Of a stretch of 64,000 nt of DNA, positions 52,801 to 64,000 are shown one piece after another. Position numbers and translations under genes: made by a program. The notes beneath the pieces were generated by a model that was not told the DNA's origin, made no database searches, and saw only the letters and a list, made by a program, of their open reading frames with translations. The stretch lies in NCBI GenBank assembly GCA_013399015.1, contig VWZX01009068.1, positions 1,110,816-1,174,815 of the forward strand, in the 5' to 3' direction. The DNA comes from Galbula dea (lineage: Eukaryota; Chordata; Aves; Piciformes; Galbulidae). The stretch's first letter is position 1. The number at the start of each line of letters is the position of its first letter.

Positions 52801-55800
52801 TAAGCTGATATGTCTTTAGGTACTGTGCATATGGTTATCTCCAGGCTGAGCCTGATATGTTTATACTCATTTGCACATCTCTTTGTGAGAGTTAGTTCTT
52901 CTTAACTCAAAACTATCAGCAAAAACAGAAACTTCTACTATTCCCATCTCTATCAGACCACTGAAAACCCATACTGTCTGTAAACTGTATTGTACTCCTG
53001 GCTAGAGCAATTCAGATTCATCAAAGTAAGACCTTCTGTAAGCCTGCTCTGTTCCATCAGAAGAGTCAGGGTCTGTAACCAACCTCTTTGTTAAAGCTGT
53101 CCCCTCAAAAGAGCAAGACAATAGTGCAACAATCCCAGATGCTTGTTAGCATGCCACCCAGCCTGTGGCTGGACATAGCCTGTGTTCCATTCCTTATCTC
53201 AATGTAGATAATCCTAAATCCTGACCCTCTCTAGTTTGTCTGCTTGTGCTGCAGTCCAGCCTGTTCCTAGTTCTGGTTCTTTCAGCAATGTTCCCTGATC
53301 TTTCCTTTGCCTGAACTGGCTTTTCCAGCAGTGGTTGTTACTTGTCAGACTGTTTCTTTTTCTTATTGATCATTCTCTCTTCCTGTCCCCATCTACCCTC
53401 CATAGATCAGACACTTAAATAGATCTTGATGGCTGGAGACCAGCTGGTTCTCTGAATTTTCTCCTTTCTCTTTTTCTCATCCTCCTCACTTAGTGACTAC
53501 CAGGCTAGCTCTAGCAGTCAGACAAACTTCAGCCTTTGTGTTAGCTCAATGTAGAGCTGGACATTACAGCTCCACATCCCACAGTAACACTAAAAGACTG
53601 CCTTATCTCTTACACAGACTTTCCTTCTTCTAGGAGGCCCAGCATTAGTGATAAAGATAACAGCAAGCCAGTGTCTCTAACATGTGTCGATTTTTATTAG
53701 GTATTGCAGACACACACACTAAATTTTAGCCTCAATAAGCCCAAGTTCACTTTAATCAAAGTTTAGTGCAATCTCAAGGCTTAGCTGTCCTTTCAAAACC
53801 ATAGTCCCCTTCTGACTCTGCCATTCAGTGAAATTTTTTATATCTGATGTTCTCAGCTCCTTGCTCAGTTCCAAAACTAGAAGGGATCCTTCAGCTGTGA
53901 CTTAGCACCTTGCTGTCTCTCCCAGCCTGCTGTTCAGGGCTACATCGTGAGCTGCCTCCAGCTCTTCCTCAGGACATGAATTTGTGTGTGTCCCAGGTGC
54001 TGGCTGCACACACTGCTGGACCAGACAAACGCCTTGCACATGTTGTGATTCTCTCTTTTTCTCTTGCCCTGTTCCTCTCTTCCTCAGCCCTAAACTAACC
54101 TCAGTTCTCCTCTACTCCTGGCCACATAATTTTAGCATTCAACCATTTGTGTTGCCTCTGGCAGTTGTCAGACCTTTTACTGAACTACTGTAACTCACCA
54201 AAAAGGCAGAAAAATATACAATACTTCACTAGGCTTATAGTCCTCCATTTCAGGGAGGTATATTACCTCACTGAAAAAGTCTTTTCAGCAGGCACAGGGT
54301 AAGCAGTGGGAGAGCAGCTGAGAAGGGGTCAGGGAAGATGGGACTGTGCAACAAGACCTGGCCTTCAGGAAAAAAAGCACAGCTTATTAATTTGTCACAC
54401 CATGTCCTGGGAAACCTTGTCTTTAGACTCAATCTGTCCTTGACAGGACAAGGGAAGCAGCAGAAGTGGAGAACTGGCAACAGGGGAGGGAAGAACAAAG
54501 CTGCTCTTCACACTGGCAGATGTTTTGTAGAACACCACTCTCAGAGGTAGAAAAACAGATAAGCAGAGTGAAATGTCTTTCATTTGTCTTATCCAAGCTT
54601 GCCATACAGACTTTCCGGCTTCCTGACTTTCACAACAGTCTCTGAACATGCTCCCACCTCACTGGTTTGTTTGGCTGGCTTCTTGACTTCACTACTTCCT
54701 TTTTGTCCAGGTATTTGAGCACCTTCTTGCTTAGACCTAGCAAGACTCACAGCATGACAATGACAGCATTTGCCTACCTACTTCCATTCACAGATGTAGG
54801 CTTCAGTCCTTATACTTGATTTTAGCCTAGTCCTAGCCAGTCAGCCCCAGCAAGGTTAAATCTCTCCAGTAATCATGCTCAGCACCTCTGAATGTGTCCT
54901 CAGAGGGGCTTGAAGGTGGCATCCTGGGACCCAGCATATTACCTTAATTAAGATGCCCCCAACTACATATTTGACTTGAATATCTCTGTGATCCACCCAG
55001 CACAGGAACACAGATCCACAATATGTGAGCACAGTTAGTCCTCCTGTAACCCAGAGGTAAATTAGAAACTGTATCATCTTTCTTTAACCAGTTTTCCTTT
55101 CCTTCCAAAATATTATGCAACTTTTGCAGATCAGTTTTCCTGGCATCTTTTTCATTAAGGATGACATTTTTCTCTATTCCCCTTCAAAGTGATTCACAAT
55201 GGGTTATTTAGAGCACTTCACTATAAGAGTTGTCAGACTGCAGGTTTTTTTTCTCTAAAACTGCCTTAAAAATTGCAATTCTGTCCAAGGCAGGTAAATA
55301 TTCTACAGGAAAGTGATTCTCCTAGTAGTCTGTCTCACATGGAGATGATATGACATGTTGTACTTTAAAACAAGCCTTTTCTCCCTCCTGCTGTGATATA
55401 AGAAGTTGTTTTCTGAACCTTGTTGCTTACACCAAAAAGATCAGGGCAGAGAAAAAAACTGAAAGAGGAAGTTTCCCAGCTGTGGCTTCAGACCTCCAGT
55501 AAAGTGAATTTTCAACTAAAAATGTCTGTGATAGTTTGGAGTAGAAGGAGGACTGAGTGAGGAAAGTTCAAAATCACTATTCTCACCTCTTCTGCTAGGT
55601 GTCTGCTGCTTGGTAGAGATGTTTTAGATGAGACCATCACCATGGTACTTATAACAACCTGGTCTGTTAAAACTCTGAGGATAATACTCAAAATGAGCAC
55701 ATTCTCTTCCTGTAATCTCTACCATGCAATTGTTTTTAAGGTGTTCCTCAAAAAACTGAGGGATGAGATGGTATGACACAGATGCTTACACTGTTGGAGA

Positions 55801-57655
55801 TGTGATGTCCCCAGGAACCTCTCCCAGATCTGAAAGTCTGTTCTGTCAGTGAAAGATGGGTTACAGGGGATTTTTTGTGTAAATATGGAGCTACCACACA
55901 GCTGTACACTTCTGTCCTTCCCCAACAAGGAACAGAGGCCTCAGTATTTACTGTCTCCCTTTGTACCAAAGTTTCTGTGTCAAGTTTGATCTAGGCTTTG
56001 TCAGCCTGAGTCCACCAAAAAAATTAAACAAAAAAAAGAGGAGCAGAAGGGGCAAAAGAAAGGCAATCCCTATGCCAGACTAGTCTTCTCAGGATTTGCA
56101 CAAGCATTAATCAGCAGATTGCTGCCAAACAGACAACTAAGAGCATCATGTTCTTTTGAAAGACCAGCTTGAAAGGTTTTGAACTGACTCAGGCAAACAC
56201 ACCCCTCAGGGACATCTTTGATTTCTGCATTGTTCTCCTCATCACACAGTGTGTTGCCAGAATAAGATTTTTCACTGTCTTCTTTTTATTGGGCACAGTA
56301 TTTAGGCTGAAAAATCTGTGAGAAAGGGAAGGCTGCATCTAAATATTTTTCTTAGTAAGGCTGCAGATCCTATGGCTCAGCATGCGTGCAATATTGATCA
56401 CAGCACTTAAATTTGCAATTAAAATGATAGTTTCTTTTTCTACTGATTTTTTTTACAAATTTTATGCAAAATACAACTTAGGACTGACATAAGGGCAATA
56501 AAAATTGCACAGAAAAATCTGTACTGAGTTAATTGTTAACCATATGGTCACACGTAATGGAAGGGGGCAAGCAATATGGACCAAGAATTGAGCAGGAACA
56601 TAAAGTATCTTTATAAAGACAGAGGCTTTCATTGCTGCTACTAGTTCCATTTTCATTCATTTCTTCTTAATTTCTCACTTTTTTTTTCCCCCCCCATATT
56701 AAAGATGATTAGCATTCACATTAACCACCAGTAGTACCAAGAACTGCTGACTTCACAAGAAAGAAATTTAATGTGAAGGGAGCTTGAAGTGTCACCCCTG
56801 GGATTCTAAAAACTCATTTCTATGGCATACCAACAAAAATAAGTTCAGAGATCACACACAATAATGCCATGGTTGGGGTATAATATGATCATCATGAATT
56901 GTTTGCCATTTCAGCTGGTTAAAAGCTGGATTCCTCTGTGTTTCTCTTCAGGCTAGTAAGCTTAGCTGGTTTCTTGGTCTCTGCAAATTTATTCCTTTAC
57001 AATGGAAGATCTTGGGTGCATAACAAAATGCTACCTACTGCTGTATGGCATCAATCAAACTCACAGGCAGTGCAGTTTATTTTTTACTGCTACATTGTCT
57101 AGAATGCTCTCAGTCCTTGTTCAACCAAATCTAAACTAATACTGCTTTCTGATTTTAGTACTTATTCAGTGATGAAACACATTGGTAATCAATATGCTCC
57201 AGTCCTCTCCACTCAATATCTGAGCTATAGGTCATTCTCTTAGAAACTTTTCATCATTCTTCACAAAATGAGTTTCTCTCAGATTTTTTTCCCCATTGTA
57301 CTTCTTTGTTTCTTTAGTCTACTGCATCACTAACAACTAACCTTACTTATTTTCTGCCCTGATCTACATACTAGTTTTTTAGTTCCCCTCATAACCACTT
57401 GTCTCTGTCCCTTTATTCTGCCTCTCTAATATCTGATTTCTGAGCCTGCACCAATAATTGATTTTCTCCATTTTGTGTCTTAAGGATTTGAAATGCTCTT
57501 GACTGAAATGTCATCCAATTTTTTTGTCTGATCCAATGAAGCCAATTCATAAGTGACATCTTATTACTATTGAAACATTACAGTGTGCTTTTATTTGGCA
57601 CAGATATAATTTAACTCTGTAGGTAGGATTGTTCATTCTTTGTTTTCCTCATTTG
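43886..57655. other. Long non-coding stretch, no gene seen
   Basis: About 13.8 kb without a recognisable gene or transposon. A perfect 14-bp tandem duplication, GAACAGTTTCATGA twice, lies at 49824-49851. A T9-C8 run lies at 56679-56695. From about 52420 to 54700 the plus strand is noticeably pyrimidine-rich and less AT-rich and could be a decayed retroelement, but no terminus or motif is readable. Open frames of 60-103 codons on both strands (for example 51197-51508 minus) show no domain. Confidence 0.55.
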
Positions 57656-57750
57656 TCTTAAAAAAACAACCAATCAAACAAAACCAACAAAATACCCCAA
57701 CAATAAGAATAAAACCCCAGCAAAACAAAACCAAAACCCTTACAATTAGC
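57656..57750. repeat. A/C-rich low-complexity tract beside a CR1
   Basis: The plus strand is dominated by AAAACAAAACC and AACCAACAAAA units and ends at the first base of the CR1 tail. CR1 elements do not end in poly(A), so this tract was probably the insertion neighbourhood and not part of the element. Confidence 0.8.
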
Positions 57751-57751
57751 A

Positions 57752-58260
57752 AATCACAGAATGGTGGGGGTTGGAAGGGAACTCTGGGGTGTGGTGTGTC
57801 CAACACCTTTGCTAAAGCAGGGTCACCCAGAGCAGGTTGCTCAGGATCACCTTCAGCCGGGTGTGGAAACTCTCCAGAGAAGACTTCACCACCTCTCTGG
57901 GCAGCCTGGCCCAGGGCTCTGGAAATCTCAAAATGAAGAAGTTTTTCCTTATGTTTAGTTGGAAATTCCTGGGCTTTAGTTTGTGCCTATTGCCTCCTGT
58001 CTTACCACTGGGCACCACTGAAAAGAGCCTGGCTCCATCCTCTTGACCTCACCCTCTAGCTATAGATAAGCACTGATAGGATCCTTCTTAGTCTTCTCCA
58101 GACTAAGCAGCCCCAGGGCTCTCAGCCTTTCCTGGTCAGAGAGAGATGCTTCAGTCCCTTCAACAACTTCACAGCCCTCCACTGAACTATCTGCAGTAGT
58201 TCCCTGTTTCTCTTGAGCTGGGGAGACCAGAACAGGACAGAGTATTCCAGGTGCAATGTG
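57752..58260 (-). mobile_element. CR1 LINE 3' part with ORF2 C-terminus
   Basis: This is the longest of the minus-strand CR1 copies. The plus strand starts AATCACAGAATGG and continues with the GGTTGGAAGGGA block, CACCTCTCTGGGCAGCCTGG, and then the antisense of the ORF2 C-terminal region. Minus-strand translations show, in order, FWSPQLKR and AVKLLKGL (about 58246-58150), then ERLRALGLLSLEKTKKDP, and then FPEPWARLPREVV nearer the tail. Each matches a known CR1 C-terminal block. They fall in different frames, so the copy carries at least two frameshifts, and it lacks the endonuclease and reverse-transcriptase core. Beyond about 58260 the similarity stops abruptly (5' truncation). Confidence 0.95.
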
Positions 58261-60384
58261 TACCATGGTTTCTTTATTATACAGAAAAGGAAATAAACCA
58301 GCAAAATCCCTGCTTTTAAAACCCTTCTACATTTTTTTATAGTGACTACCATAGTATCACAAATACATGAAAATGAATTGAAATCACTCATTTTTATGAC
58401 AATAAGGTGTCTCTAATATTTTTCAATATTTTTTATTAACAGGAGACCTCATTATGTTATTTAGATTATTCCAGCATACACTGCAAATGCATTTACTCAT
58501 TATTGATGTTCCACTCATATCTGTCAAAAGACAATTTCATTACTCCACTCATTTTTCCTAACTGCCTTAATCTTCTGTTTAGCTCCACTATTTCCTCAGG
58601 TGACTTCACTCTGGGAAACATCAAGGAACATGAGAACAATACAGAAATTATCACCTTCAATTTTTTATTGATCCTATGTTTTGACAACATCAACCTTCTC
58701 TACCCAATAAAAACAATAATAATCAATCTTGCACTATAGGAGGCCTGGGTGAAGTTAGGAATATGAATGAATGGGGGCAGAAATACCAATAAAATGAATA
58801 ACTGGATAAACTTAAATCATTCCCTACTGAATAAGTTTGTATCTTGGACCAAACCAGCTTCTAGCTGCCAGGTCTGTCAAGATGATAACATGGGATACAG
58901 TGCAATCATTTAATGATTTAAATTTAGTTCAGTGAAGCCAAAACCATCTGGTGCAAAGGACACTTTGGCAGATTGAGCAGAGTGAGAATACTGTTCTTGT
59001 TGCTGTTATGGTCTGATAACAAAGGAAAAATACACATCCAAAGCTATTAAAAAATCATTTGCAGTCTATCTCACAACCAAGTTAGAATAATAAGAGGCAA
59101 AGCACTAATTATAATTGTATGGAGTTTCCCAGCAGAGACATTGCAAACCAATTGCCACTTGTCTGTTCTCAAGTATTTTCAGCATGCAAATAATCTGTAA
59201 ATGCCTTCATTTGTGGCATCTTTTCATTTATCTGACAATATTATTACTATTCTCTTTTCCCTGGCAATTGTTTTATTGCCATCTGGGAGTGATTAGTGAA
59301 ACCTTTCAGAGAAAGTCAGAACATCTCTGAATCTGCCCCTGATTTCAGGGCTGGGTTAAAACAAGCTCTTAATAAAATAACCATGTGTTTTTTGGGAGGA
59401 TAGGTAATCTTAAGATGCTCATCTGATAGCTAGGACTGGAGCAGAAAATGAGATAAAACCACAGACACACACACACACACAAAATACAAGGGTATTAGAA
59501 CCAGATGCAATATTCCATTTCCATTTTCAGCAGTGCTCCTTAAAAAGACAGATTTATTTCTTATATACTTCTCTTTTTACAGAGCCAAGGATTTTTCAGG
59601 GTCTTTTTTTTACCACACAATTTTGTGGACATCTGAGAGAGAGCAGCTTGACCACATCATCTCCAGGCCACTTTTCATTCTGCCTGGTTTTCTGAAAATG
59701 GTTCCCCAGCAAGGCAGTATAGTTTTTGTTCTTTCCTCTGAAAGACATGGCTTTGTATTGATATTAAAACTCATTTTCTTTGAACAGATACCTCTTATGA
59801 GGTGACTGCAGGCTATGTCACTTAGTCACCTACAGATTTCATAGTTATTATCAAATCACTGATGAAAAAGCTTGAATTCTGTCAAGCTAATAACCACTCT
59901 TCATAAAAATCCCAGACAAGCACTCCAACAATAAATATGCCACTTCTTATTTGGCTATTAATGAATCAGCTGGCAAACATGAGCTCTATCAAAACATCCA
60001 AATGCTAAGAAGGATGTGGAGCACTGAGTCTGAAGAATAGCAGAGGACATCTATGCCCAGTACATCTGTATAATATCTCTCTGGAAAGTTTATTCTATCC
60101 CAAAGGCTGAGCAGTGACTAGCAGGAAAGGCAAGTACTATTATCTATACAGAGGTGATAGCAACTAACAATCATTTTCTCAAGTACCTGCCCTGATTCCT
60201 TTAGACTCTGCAGTGTTGCAGCTCCTCTAAGAATCATTTGGTTCCATTCTTTCTCAATATCACTTTAGAGAGATTCAGAAGTCTTGAAGCTGGAAAACTG
60301 CTGTCACCTAACCAGAGGTCACATAGCTCCAGAGGTCACATAGGTGTGACTAACAGAGAGTATGGGGGAAATGAGAGAGGAAAA
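58261..60384. other. Non-coding stretch, one CA microsatellite
   Basis: AT-rich unique-looking DNA. A (CA)8-type microsatellite lies at about 59464-59481, and an imperfect 17-bp duplication (CCAGAGGTCACATAG twice) lies at 60312-60343. The 90-codon plus frame 59533-59805 has no recognisable motif. Confidence 0.6.
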
Positions 60385-60390
60385 GGAAGA

Positions 60391-60442
60391 GTAGGGTATG
60401 ATGTGAGGAAGGAAGAGTAGGGTATGATGTGAGGAAGGAAGA
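60391..60442. repeat. Perfect 26-bp tandem duplication next to a CR1
   Basis: The unit beginning GTAGGGTATGATGTGAGGAA occurs at 60391-60416 and again at 60417-60442 without a mismatch. It ends 14 bases before the CR1 tail begins. The lack of any difference suggests a recent duplication or a variable-number repeat. Confidence 0.95.
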
Positions 60443-60456
60443 ACCATAGAGTCCTC

Positions 60457-60662
60457 GAATCATAGAATGGTTTGTATTGGAAGAGACCTTAAAGATCATC
60501 TAGTTCCAAACCCCTGCAGGGACAACTTCCACTAGACCAGGTTGCTCAAAGCCCCATCCAACAGAGCCTTGAATACTTCTAGGGGTGGGACATCCACAAC
60601 TTCTCTAGGAAACCTGTTCCAGTGTCTGACTACCCTCACATTAAAGAATTTCTTCCACCCAG
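60457..60662 (-). mobile_element. CR1 LINE 3' fragment
   Basis: The plus strand reads GAATCATAGAATGGTTTG, then TTGGAAGAGACCTTAAAGATC, CTAGACCAGGTTGCTC and CCTGTTCCAGTGTCTGACTA, and ends near ATTTCTTCCACCC. A minus-strand frame starting at 60759 carries the family's C-terminal pattern (KKFFNVRVVRHWNRFPREVV), so this fragment preserves the last codons of ORF2 in one frame. The upstream part of that frame (about 60663-60759) is unrelated flanking DNA. It is 5'-truncated to about 206 bp. Confidence 0.95.
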
Positions 60663-63600
60663 AGGAAAAAAGGAACAGAAAAAGTAAGATCTGATTTATC
60701 ATTTGTGGACCTGGCAACATGCATGGTAGTCTTTCTTCAGGCAGACACTTGTTCCTCATCTTGCATCAGAATTTTTCTCATCTCCTGCTTTCAAGTGAAA
60801 ACTTGCACAAGAACACTGGGATCATCAGATAGCAATTCAGGAATTCATTTATCTTTGTTACCTTCCTGTAGCTGAAGTGAACTTCTCACCTACCTACATG
60901 TTATGACCTGCATCCTGATTTATGTAAGTCACTTTACTTAAGTCAGTATCCCTGCTGGAAGCAGGCATGTGTGTGGCAACTCCTAAGCCTGAAGTTATTG
61001 GTTCGCTTCACATTTTGCAGGCTGGGCTCTGGAGTGGAAGAAGGCCCAAAGGGGCTGATAAATAGACTATCTGACAATTTCATAACCAGCCCCTGAAAAT
61101 ATTGTGCTATCTCCACAGGAGAATTGAAATCAAGTCAATAGGAACACAAAAAGCAAAACAAAACAGAAAAAAGTAAACCGAGCCCCTCCTGCTGCAAGCT
61201 CTTTTACACTAGCACTTTCATTTTAGTTTTGTAATATCTCTCCAGAAAGGATAAAAGAGTACAACTGTAAGGTAACAGCCTGATCAGCATAACTGAAAAT
61301 AATAACAGTACAAATGAAGTAAAATAAACTGTACAATGATGAAGCTGAAAGGTCAGCCATATTCCATATCTCACAAAAGCTTGTGCACCACACTCTCAGA
61401 CAGCAATGCTAAATATCTGTGTATGGATGTGAGATGTGAAATCAACAAGCAAAGTATTACACTATTTTGCTTCTTTTTTTAGAAAAAGAAAACAGTTATC
61501 TTGAATATTGTCAAATAAAAAGAACAATTTCCATAAGGGCATCCTAGAGCATATGGTTTGCAGATAAGATTTTCTTTTAGAATTGTAATATAGCATGTGT
61601 TCCTTTATGGCACAATTAGAGAGGGAGAATGAATGAATGTGTGTTCTGCATTTCCCTGCAAGTTTATACAACAAAAATTAACTTTGCTGCACTCTTTACT
61701 TTTTTCTAAAAATGGAAATTACTCGATTTCCAGACATGAATAAACAAACAACTTTCATATATTTGGAGGTAGTTAAAAAAGGGATAAATTAGGCCTCCCA
61801 ATTACAGTGTGGCAAACATTTTCTTCACTTGATGAAGTTACAAGGATGCAAAATACCTGTGTGTACAAACAAACGTTGCATGTATTCAATTAAGCCATTG
61901 TTTCCATCATGCTTTAACTCCATAATTAATGTGATGAATTAAACTGTTTCTCAGTAAGCCATTCAGTCTGAGCTTCAAATTAATATTGGAGTGCTTTGTT
62001 ATTTGTGCACACAAAAGTAATTTCCATCATGACATTATCTCTGAGGTATTTCCCTGTTTTCACTTCCACTTCAAAGAAAAAAACAAAACAAACAAGGCAG
62101 CAACTAAACCCAAACAAACCAACCCAAACAACTACAGACAGCAAAGCATAAGTTTTAAATCATTGTTCATCACAGCAGTGGAACATACAGAAGAGCAAAG
62201 CATTTTTTTACCAGACATGGTCAATATGTTTTCCTCACATACTTTGGGCTAATGCCCAAGGAAGATCAGAATAAGATGTCCTAAGAATGCTAAATCCCAT
62301 CCTTTTCCACACATAACTCCATTCAGCATTACATAATAGTGCCCTTCATCAAGGGCATCAAAATGGCTTGCTACAGGACTCTTTCCTGCATACTTCCCTG
62401 TAGTCTGTATTTTCAGCTTACTTCTGTGTCATTCAGTTGCAGTGTGCAACTCACTGCTTCAAGAGGCTATGGAGAGCCTGATGAAGAAAGTTAGAATTAT
62501 CCATGCATGAAAAATGCATTAAGAGCCAAGCTGCAGATTGCTGAAATCATGCATGAAGAACATACTGTTGTGTGCTCACTTTGTCTTATAATCTGCCCCA
62601 GATTTCTGTGTCTGACCCTGTTATATAAAGGGTGTTACTACAGAAAGCATGTCACTCCCAGTTGGGAGACAGATACAACACTTTTAGTCCCAGCAGAGAC
62701 AGAGTTACTGCCTGTGTCTCAGGGCAGATGCATTATTTTACACAACAAGCATAGGCTTTGGGCAAGAAGAATCAATCACAGTTGTCTGCAGGATTATCCT
62801 GCATGATTGAAAGTCCCCTCAGACAGAGCTGGTCTCTCTTTGGGCTTCAAGATTTCAGCAAATGGAAAGCTTCTATTTTATTTATGAGCTTTATTGCTGG
62901 TACAAACATTAACTGTTAGTTAGACATTGATCTGGAAATCCTTTCCCAGTAAGGTTCCACTTCCTCATTTCAGCAATTAAGTGCTATTAGTGATATCAGC
63001 TAAATGTGTGGCTGGCCAAAAGTTGAGATCAGCCAACCATTCAAAAGAATTTCTAAAACACCAACAGAACTCAGAATATCAAAAGCCCCAGAAGTTAAAA
63101 GGGGGCAAAAAAGGAGAGAATCTTAATTTACACTTTAAGATGGACTTCTGGTCTGACTTTGCATAGCTATTCTGATGTTCTTTTAAGGGTCCTATGTGAA
63201 GCAACAAGACAGGTTCTGTTACCCTGTCAGTGTAGAGCAATGCTCCACTCTTGGCTAAATTCTGTTCCTAGCTATGACTATGCCACTGCCCTGGCTTGAG
63301 GTAAAAACAAACCGTGGTGCAGCTCAAAAGACTCCAGAGCTGTCAAAAATTTGTACCTCTACCAACACCTTTGGGTCCACAAGATCTCAGTCTCACAGAT
63401 CAGGTTTTTTGCCAATAAGCACAGAGGGGAGGAGAGTTGGTAAGTAAAACTAAAGAGAAGACTATGCATGTCCTTACTCTCCTCAGCAGATGAGAATAAG
63501 GAGAAAAAAACAGGAAAGAAAATTCTGGTAGCTAAAGCAACACTGAGATGAAGGCTGTGCTCTCCACAGGTTATCATAACTAGGGATCACATTTGTCTAG

Positions 63601-64000
63601 CCTATATTTCTTGCCTTTTAGTAGTATATAGGAGAATCCTAGTGAGGACAAGGCTTAGTTAGATAGGGTGCAGGCAGGACATCTGGATGCTGACAGAGCT
63701 GGTACAGCTGCGAAAAAGGGCAGGGGGTGCGTGACTAAAGCTGTGCATGAGTATGCTACAGGATCATTCATACTCTTGGAGCACCATCTGTTGATCCAGC
63801 CCATCCAATTAAATTACCACCTTATGCTTTGTCTCCCAGATGTTGGATAACAGCAAGTCACAGTTTCTGGAGTCTCAGAAGGAAGCACTATCCCAGACAT
63901 TCATTAGAATTAACCAAAAATCCAATTATTTTTAGTTTTACTTGCAAATGGAGTAATTCATACAAAGGCCAAATACTGCACAGAATAATTGCTTGAAGGC
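60663..64000. other. Non-coding stretch with TAAT-rich block
   Basis: No gene is visible. From about 61860 to 61990 there are repeated homeodomain-type words: TCAATTAAG, ATAATTAATGTG (TAATTA at 61923-61928), GAATTAAAC and AAATTAATATT. An A/C-rich low-complexity tract lies at about 62075-62135. The 99-codon plus frame 62507-62806 and 72-codon minus frame 63359-63577 show no motif. Confidence 0.55.

Noticed and set aside
57640..58391. Several overlapping open frames of 65-98 codons on both strands
   Set aside because: They are all parts of, or shadows of, the CR1 element at 57752-58260 and its A/C-rich neighbour. Only the minus-strand pieces match CR1 protein, and they are broken by frameshifts.
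60532..60759. 75-codon minus frame as a possible gene
   Set aside because: Its C-terminal half is the CR1 ORF2 end and the N-terminal half is unrelated flank, so the start codon is accidental.
1..64000. A new multi-gene system
   Set aside because: No set of adjacent credible genes exists. The frames are short, unclustered and without shared strand, spacing or motifs.

Overview
The window looks like 64 kb of bird nuclear DNA, most likely an intergenic desert or a very long intron on a large chromosome. I could not confirm a protein-coding gene, tRNA, rRNA, CpG island or prokaryotic feature in it. The avian origin rests on the repeats. Four fragments end in the CR1 (chicken repeat 1) LINE 3' signature: reiterated ATTCTATG-like octamers, then the block that reads GGTTGGAAGGGACCTTAAAG on the plus strand. 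Two long terminal repeats are of avian endogenous-retrovirus type. The base composition is AT-rich by eye, CpG is scarce, stop codons are frequent in every frame, and the longest open frames are about 160 codons with no recognisable domain.

Layout. Positions 1-700 hold most of an ERV LTR in minus orientation that probably continues past the left edge. Positions 19000-19576 hold a complete-looking solo LTR, also minus, with a TATA box. Minus-strand, 5'-truncated CR1 copies lie at 23632-23842, 43823-43885, 57752-58260 and 60457-60662, and there is a possible tail-only trace at 9378-9397. Positions 38180-39335 hold a much older plus-strand CR1-type reverse-transcriptase relic that is still readable in pieces. 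A homopurine tract with six GGG runs (24451-24584) ends in the only ambiguous base of the window (N at 24585). The rest is unique-looking sequence with scattered microsatellites, homopolymers, short tandem duplications and a few inverted repeats.

Function. No genes cooperate here as far as I can see. The possible functional content is regulatory. There is a cluster of POU/octamer-like sites at 40454-40593, an inverted homeodomain-site pair at 14001-14022, and a TAAT-rich block at 61860-61990. One exon-like open frame at 41815-42087 sits behind a good splice acceptor, but it is unproven. I found no previously undescribed system. The most checkable leads are the N beside the G-quadruplex-like tract, the old CR1 relic, the octamer cluster and the two LTRs with a shared core.
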